From: a bacterium
GTDB lineage: Bacteria > Margulisbacteria > Marinamargulisbacteria > SXXA01
NCBI GenBank assembly: GCA_018402095.1
Contig: JAGYJO010000038.1
Span: 1 to 11,170, forward strand
Direction of reading: 5' to 3'
Length of the DNA: 11,170 nucleotides
The translations under genes were made by a program, and so were the position numbers. Under the pieces are notes generated by a model. It had not been told where the DNA came from. It saw only the letters and a program-made list of their open reading frames with translations, and did no database searches. Shown here one piece after another: positions 7,734 through 11,170 of the stretch; the first letter of the stretch is position 1, and each line of letters begins with the position of its first letter.

Positions 7734-8873
7734 TTATCCTTTCATCCCTTTGTGTAAGTTGGGGTGTAGGGTTTTTCCCTTGTGTGTGATCACACAGCCG
7801 GCCAAAATATCGTCTTCCAAATTGAGGTTTATAGCCGTGTCTTTCCAAAATGTGTTTATCAAATGGCATAGATTTGCAGACAGCATTTGTGACGCGTGGA
7901 CAGCGACCCTGCCAGGGAGATTTGTGATTCCCATTATATGCACACCATGACGTAGTGTGGTCTGATCCAGTAGTGAGCCTTCCACATTGCCACCGGATTC
8001 AATGGCCATGTCGACAATCACAGCGCCTGGTGTCATACCTTGTATCATCTGATCTGTGACAATTACGGGGGCTTTTTTGCCGAAAATTTGTGCCGTGGTG
8101 ATGACGATGTCTGCACTGGCAACGTGCTTGGCCAAAAGGTCGCGTTGTTTTTGAAGTTGCTCTTCGGTGAGTTGTGTTGCGTAGCCTTGTGTGGTTTGTC
8201 CCGTGGTCCCGAGTTCTATTTTGACGAATTTGGCACCCAATGATTGTACTTGTTCTTCGACAACAGGGCGGGTATCAAAGGCCTCGACGCGTGCACCCAA
8301 TCGTTTGGCTGTAGCAATGGCCTGTAATCCGGCAACGCCAGCACCTATAACAAATACTCTGGAGGGGCTGAGTGTACCTGCTGGGGTGGTCATCATGGGC
8401 AAGATTTTGGCGAGTTTTTCTGTGGCCAATATGACAGCGACGTATCCCCCTAAATTGGCCTGTGAACTCAAAATGTCCATCTTTTGAGCTCTCGTGGAGC
8501 GGGGAATCATTTCGAGCGCGATGCTGGTGATGTCTTTGTCGAGGCAGGCTTGGATAAATAGCGGGTCATTGTTGGGATCCATGAAGCTCAAATGGATAGC
8601 ACCTTTTTTGAGCCCGTCTAGACTTGCGAGGTCTGGTTTGCGAATGCGGACAATGATGTCTGCGTTTTGGACGGTTTCCGTGGTGCTGGTACCAATGCTT
8701 GCGCCGACGGCTATGTAATCAGCATCGGAATAAATGCCCATGCCGCAATGGCTTTCTGCAATGACGTGTAGGCCGCTTGCGATGAGTTTTTTGACATCCG
8801 ATGGGATGATGGTGACACGGGTTTCGTTGAGGCTAGGGTCTTTTGGAATAGCAAGTAATGTCTGAGCTGTCAT
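7734..8873 (-). CDS. pntAA: NAD(P) transhydrogenase alpha subunit, soluble NAD-binding part (alpha-1)
   Basis: Peripheral cytoplasmic subunit (domain I) that binds NAD(H) and passes hydride to NADP+ on PntB. With the start at 8873 it has 379 residues and begins MTAQTLLAIPKDPSLNETRV. The RQD loop known from Rhodospirillum rubrum is present as RSTRAQKMD, with R125, Q130 and D133. The Rossmann glycine motif GAGVAG is at 177-182, followed by RVEAFDTRPVVEEQVQSLGAKF. The C-terminal part has VIVDMAIESGGN and ITNLPGRVAVHASQM. The frame is open to 8981, but the added residues are not family-like. A second ATG at 8885 lacks a purine-rich site, whereas 8873 has GGGGG at 8879-8883. The gene ends two bases before pntAB and is the first gene of the minus-strand block. 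Confidence 0.96.
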   Translation of the reverse strand: MTAQTLLAIPKDPSLNETRVTIIPSDVKKLIASGLHVIAESHCGMGIYSDADYIAVGASIGTSTTETVQNADIIVRIRKPDLASLDGLKKGAIHLSFMDPNNDPLFIQACLDKDITSIALEMIPRSTRAQKMDILSSQANLGGYVAVILATEKLAKILPMMTTPAGTLSPSRVFVIGAGVAGLQAIATAKRLGARVEAFDTRPVVEEQVQSLGAKFVKIELGTTGQTTQGYATQLTEEQLQKQRDLLAKHVASADIVITTAQIFGKKAPVIVTDQMIQGMTPGAVIVDMAIESGGNVEGSLLDQTTLRHGVHIMGITNLPGRVAVHASQMLSANLCHLINTFWKDTAINLNLEDDILAGCVITHKGKTLHPNLHKGMKG

Positions 8874-9141
8874 ATAAACCCCCATTGAAGCAGAAATTAT
8901 GATTGGAAATGTGGGGGGTACTTTAGCATAGAGGGAGATTGAGGGGCTATGTGTTTTGGCTTTGACTCCGCCTTCACTCAACCCTCTGAATTATGGAAGT
9001 GTTATCATATCCCGCGGCATCGACGATCAGGAGCTTGCGGCGTGAACAGTGTCTGAACCGACATAGTTCATGATTGGGCATCATCCACCCCATCCCAGAA
9101 ATCCTCAAGATCCAGCTGTATCCTGGTTTAAGACGGTGTGT

Positions 9142-9169
9142 TTGATTTGAATATTTATTTAAATACTTA
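9142..9169 (+). promoter_or_regulatory. Possible sigma-70-type promoter for the 9271 gene
   Basis: TTGATT (9142-9147) and TACTTA (9164-9169) are separated by 16 bases in an AT-rich stretch that contains the palindrome TATTTAAATA (9156-9165). Transcription from here would give a leader of roughly 95 bases before the ATG at 9271. Both boxes are imperfect, so this is a candidate only. Confidence 0.3.
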
Positions 9170-9236
9170 ACGTTGCGCGGGGGTTCAGTGTTGTGTAGAC
9201 TGTTTTCTTATTGAGACTGAGGCGCTGTATCGAAAG

Positions 9237-9247
9237 TTTTTTTTTTT
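9237..9247 (+). repeat. Homopolymer tract, 11 T
   Basis: Eleven consecutive T lie 23 bases upstream of the ATG at 9271, followed by GGT and six A, so TTTTTT and AAAAAA can pair. This is the longest homopolymer I noticed in the window. Tracts of this length are prone to slipped-strand mutation, and this one lies between the candidate promoter and the start codon. Confidence 0.6.
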
Positions 9248-9270
9248 GGTAAAAAAGGATGTAGGGGTTT

Positions 9271-10245
9271 ATGAATTTAGAAATATTACAAGTGCGGTTG
9301 ACAGATTTGAGACTGAACTGGATTCGTGTTCAGGAAGAGGAAATAGGGGATACGACCAGGTATGTTTTTGATGGGGATATTCCAGACATCTGCTTTTGCG
9401 CGGCGTGTGGACGAAACGCAGCCTTATATGGCACGAGATATTCGAGACATTCTGATCAATTGTCCACCGCAGAGACGGATAACGAAGGTTCATTATTCCA
9501 CTCAAAATACCCGCTTGAGAGAAGATGAAATTCCAGGGGCGACGGAAAAGAGACTGGCGTATATAGAAGCCTTGTATGCATTGGCATTGGAATACAAAGA
9601 GGCATTGTTAGCGGAGTTGGTTGCATCGGAACCGCCCGTGTCTACGTTGGACCAGACAATTAGAAGCCGGTTTGATGATGCGATAGATGTGTTGCGTGGA
9701 GTGGATGCGCAGCATCCGGGGATGTCTTTGATGTCGTTTGCGTATATTTCATACGTCAAGCCAGAAAATACATTACCAGATGTGAAAAAAGAGATGTGGG
9801 ACTGGTCGTTGTCTCAATTTTTAGATCTGGTTATTGGTAAATTGGAAAAAAAGATTTGGCTGGCTTTGAATTGTATTTCTCTGTTTTTAAACGGATTTAT
9901 GATGACCCTGGTGTTCCACCCCTGCGGCTGGGTACGACTACACCTCCAGGGTTTTATGAGGAATATGGACTGACCTGTTTTTGGGTGCATGTGAAAAATC
10001 TGGCACAGAAATTGTTGGATTTGGTCAAAAAATGTAATGAGGTTCCTATACGTTTTGAGATGATGGTTCTAGCGAAAATAGAGGACTATCTTTTGGCTGA
10101 GAAGCTAGAAATTATGGACTGTTTAGAGCTTTGTGTGTTGGGGCCAAATAATTTGGAGTTTTTGCTTCTAGAACTGGAAAATGAGCAACCGGATTTTGGA
10201 GAATATTCTCGTTCAATCATGGGCCTGTTGCAAAATAACGTCTAA
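9271..10245 (+). pseudogene. Unrecognised protein gene, interrupted by two frame changes
   Basis: I do not recognise the family. Translation probably starts at the ATG at 9271 (MNLEILQVRLTDLRLNW), with AGGGG at 9263-9267 and AAGGA at 9255-9259. A frame change of +1 sense near 9363-9385 is needed to continue into QTSAFARRVDETQPYMARDI. A second change of -1 sense at 9847-9853 is needed to continue into DLAGFELYFSVFKRIYDD and on to the stop at 10243-10245. The two cancel in length, giving about 324 residues. The joined protein looks soluble, acidic and mainly helical, with conserved-looking stretches such as RLAYIEALYALALEYKEALL and GLTCFWVHVKNLAQKLLDL. No signal peptide is visible. Frame 2 has its own ATG at 9362 with a weak ribosome site. 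The gene could be a pseudogene, a phase-variable gene, or one decoded by frameshifting; indels at G4 and A7 runs could also be sequencing error. Confidence 0.6.
9847..9853 (+). other. Slippery heptamer A AAA AAG at the frame change
   Basis: In the frame read from 9362 the codons are GAA, AAA, AAG, so the heptamer is in the phase needed for -1 slippage, the same sequence used in E. coli dnaX. A -1 shift gives GAT TTG GCT as the next codons and opens the frame that runs to 10245. Without it, translation ends after 39 more residues (stop at 9971-9973). No upstream Shine-Dalgarno-like stimulator or strong downstream stem is obvious. Loss of one A from a run of eight would look identical. Confidence 0.5.
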
Positions 10246-10329
10246 AACGCGAAAAGAGAGTTCAAAACCAAGAATTTCAAAAAAAGGTGTGAAAAAGGTC
10301 AGTTTTTGGCCATATTTTCCCTTAATTTA

Positions 10330-10360
10330 GTGGATTCTGCCATTTTGTGGCAGAATCCAC
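10330..10360. repeat. Perfect 12-bp inverted repeat next to the IS transposase
   Basis: GTGGATTCTGCC (10330-10341) and GGCAGAATCCAC (10349-10360) are exact complements with a 7-base loop (ATTTTGT), 12 bases past the transposase stop. No T run follows on either strand, so it is not a textbook intrinsic terminator, though a stem this strong could still end or protect the transcript. It may mark or lie close to the element end. The gap 10246-10329 holds no gene that I can support. Confidence 0.7.
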
Positions 10361-10365
10361 CCTTT

Positions 10366-10380
10366 GGGGCGCTATGCCCC
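10366..10380. repeat. Small GC-rich hairpin around the transposase stop codon
   Basis: GGGGC (10366-10370) and GCCCC (10376-10380) flank the loop GCTAT. The TAG stop of the transposase (10372-10374 on the minus strand) falls in the loop. It stands five bases from the 12-bp inverted repeat, so the transcript end can form two consecutive stems. Confidence 0.45.
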
Positions 10381-11170
10381 GGCAAAGAAGGGTGGCGGAT
10401 TAATGGTCACAAGTCGTTTCACATTCCAAACAATGGCATCCATGAAGAGCTGTAGCTGAACTTTGGCCAAACCTCGATATCTCGCTCGTTTTTCAAATTT
10501 GGAAAAAACACCCTCGAAAGGGGCTCTCACCTTGGATCTCCAACGGTCTAAATCTTTGTTCTTGTCCTTCATATTGCGTTTCAAAATAGCAGCGGAATTG
10601 GCGCCGTTTTTCTTTATCTCATCCTGTGCTTTCTTTAAACAATACGCTTTGTCTGCAAAAACCATTTCGCCATCTTTGGGACATACATGCCCAAAGCCTT
10701 CTTGGTCTGAAATGTTCGCAGGGGTTGCCGCTATTCGCTCAATCATGTTCGACCCCATATCTACACAAGCGTGTGCTTTATATCCGAACCAAAATTTAGA
10801 CGTTCCTTTACATCCAAAGCGAGGCTCTTTGTCGGCGCTATAATCCTCGATGTTGTTATTGTTTACTCCGGTTTTTCCCGCCGCCAATGCACGATCGCGC
10901 TCTTCCCACGTGGTTTCTTTTGTCACAATAGCCTTCGCATCCGCAAACCGAAAAACACTTCGCATAATACCCGATTCTTTCGCTCGATTGACGATCACTT
11001 TGAATAATTCGCCGATTTTCTTTGTTCCCATTAGCTTCCGGAATCGGCAGAAAAAGCTGTGATCCGGGGTATCCTCAAATGCTGTAAATCCACAAAACCA
11101 TCGAAAAGCCATATCAAATCGTAGTCTTTTTTCTAGCTCCCGATCAGACAGGTCATAGTGAAATTGCAGG
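10372..11170 (-). CDS. IS5-family-like DDE transposase, C-terminal part
   Basis: Catalyses cut-and-paste or copy-out movement of the element. The frame is open through the right edge (residues LQFHYDLSDRELEKRLRFD precede the first internal Met at 11112), so the N-terminus is outside the window. About 265 residues are visible. The N-terminal helical DNA-binding part reads RFDMAFRWFCGF and DTPDHSFFCRFRK. Likely catalytic residues are D in FADAKAI (codon near 10941), D in VFADKAY (near 10653) and E in RAPFEGVFSKFEKR (near 10515). The RYRGLAKVQLQLFMDAIVWNVKRL tail is typical of the IS5 group. The GTSKFWFGYKAHACVD segment is also characteristic. No internal stop or frame change is seen, so it may be active. 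Confidence 0.88.
   Translation of the reverse strand, partial: LQFHYDLSDRELEKRLRFDMAFRWFCGFTAFEDTPDHSFFCRFRKLMGTKKIGELFKVIVNRAKESGIMRSVFRFADAKAIVTKETTWEERDRALAAGKTGVNNNNIEDYSADKEPRFGCKGTSKFWFGYKAHACVDMGSNMIERIAATPANISDQEGFGHVCPKDGEMVFADKAYCLKKAQDEIKKNGANSAAILKRNMKDKNKDLDRWRSKVRAPFEGVFSKFEKRARYRGLAKVQLQLFMDAIVWNVKRLVTINPPPFFAGA

Larger units (their letters stand above)
8874..9270. other. Divergent intergenic region between pntAA and the 9271 gene
   Basis: About 400 bases separate the two divergent starts, and both promoters should lie here. The part near 9140-9170 is strongly AT-rich, and an 11-T tract is at 9237-9247. A minus-strand frame without stops runs from 9207 down to 8974 but has no good start or ribosome site and no recognised family. 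No tRNA, riboswitch or clear intrinsic terminator is visible. I could not pick a convincing minus-strand promoter for pntAA. Confidence 0.6.
10330..11170 (-). mobile_element. IS5-family-like insertion sequence, 3' part only
   Basis: The element is recognised from its transposase. The right edge of the window cuts it, so its other end, terminal inverted repeats and target duplication cannot be seen. The boundary near 10330 is a guess based on the strong inverted repeat there; the true end could be anywhere from about 10250 to 10371. It sits head-to-tail against the 3' end of the interrupted 9271 gene and is transcribed toward it. Confidence 0.6.

Noticed and set aside
7732..7869. N-terminal extension of pntAB into pntAA
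   Set aside because: It is a shadow of pntAA in another frame; 7731 has a clear ribosome site and gives the normal length.
8874..8981. N-terminal extension of pntAA to an ATG at 8981 or 8885
   Set aside because: The added residues are unlike the family, and the purine-rich ribosome site fits 8873.
9000..9130. Possible tRNA or small structured RNA in the intergenic region
   Set aside because: No cloverleaf or TPsiC-like GTTCRANNC element in a fitting arrangement could be found by eye.
10321..10360. Rho-independent terminator for the 9271 gene or transposase
   Set aside because: The stem is strong, but no T run follows on either strand, so I list it as an inverted repeat only.
10463..11062. 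Plus-strand open frames opposite the transposase
   Set aside because: They are antisense shadows of the DDE transposase, with no ribosome site or family features noticed.

Overview
This window is a bacterial chromosome segment. It is gene-dense, and its GC content by eye is slightly below one half. The left 8.9 kb is a single minus-strand block of housekeeping genes in very tight order. Reading in the direction of transcription it runs pntAA, pntAB, pntB, a decayed membrane glycosyltransferase gene, thiC, glyA, pheA and serS (cut by the left edge). The three-subunit form of proton-translocating transhydrogenase (split alpha subunit plus beta) is known from alphaproteobacteria such as Rhodospirillum, but it also occurs in several other Gram-negative lineages. 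I therefore read the host as a Gram-negative bacterium and do not assign a phylum. Two damaged genes and an insertion sequence beside intact core genes suggest a genome losing some functions, as in host-associated bacteria; that is inference.

Layout. Positions 1-872 hold serS (partial), 869-1720 pheA, 1717-2973 glyA, 2991-4784 thiC, 4781-6057 the broken GT87-like glycosyltransferase, 6060-7439 pntB, 7441-7731 pntAB and 7734-8873 pntAA. All are on the minus strand. Gaps between them are at most 17 bases, and several junctions are 4-base stop/start overlaps, so the block is probably one operon driven from the region upstream of pntAA. The products cover NADPH supply and redox balance (Pnt), the thiamine pyrimidine precursor (ThiC), serine/glycine and one-carbon units (GlyA), phenylalanine synthesis (PheA) and serine tRNA charging (SerS). 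The broken gene starts two bases after pntB and ends against thiC. It carries an in-frame stop and at least four frame changes, while its neighbours are intact.

Positions 8874-9270 form a divergent intergenic region with a possible plus-strand promoter and an 11-T tract close to the next start. A plus-strand gene of unknown family (9271-10245) follows. It is interrupted by one frame change near 9363-9385 and a second exactly at a heptamer A AAA AAG (9847-9853), which is in the correct phase for -1 ribosomal frameshifting. It is either a pseudogene with homopolymer indels or a gene decoded or switched by slippage; this is the main point to check in the window.

The right end carries the 3' part of an IS5-family-like element on the minus strand. 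Its DDE transposase is open through the right edge of the window. A perfect 12-bp inverted repeat lies just downstream of its stop codon. I see no CRISPR array, tRNA, rRNA or convincing riboswitch.
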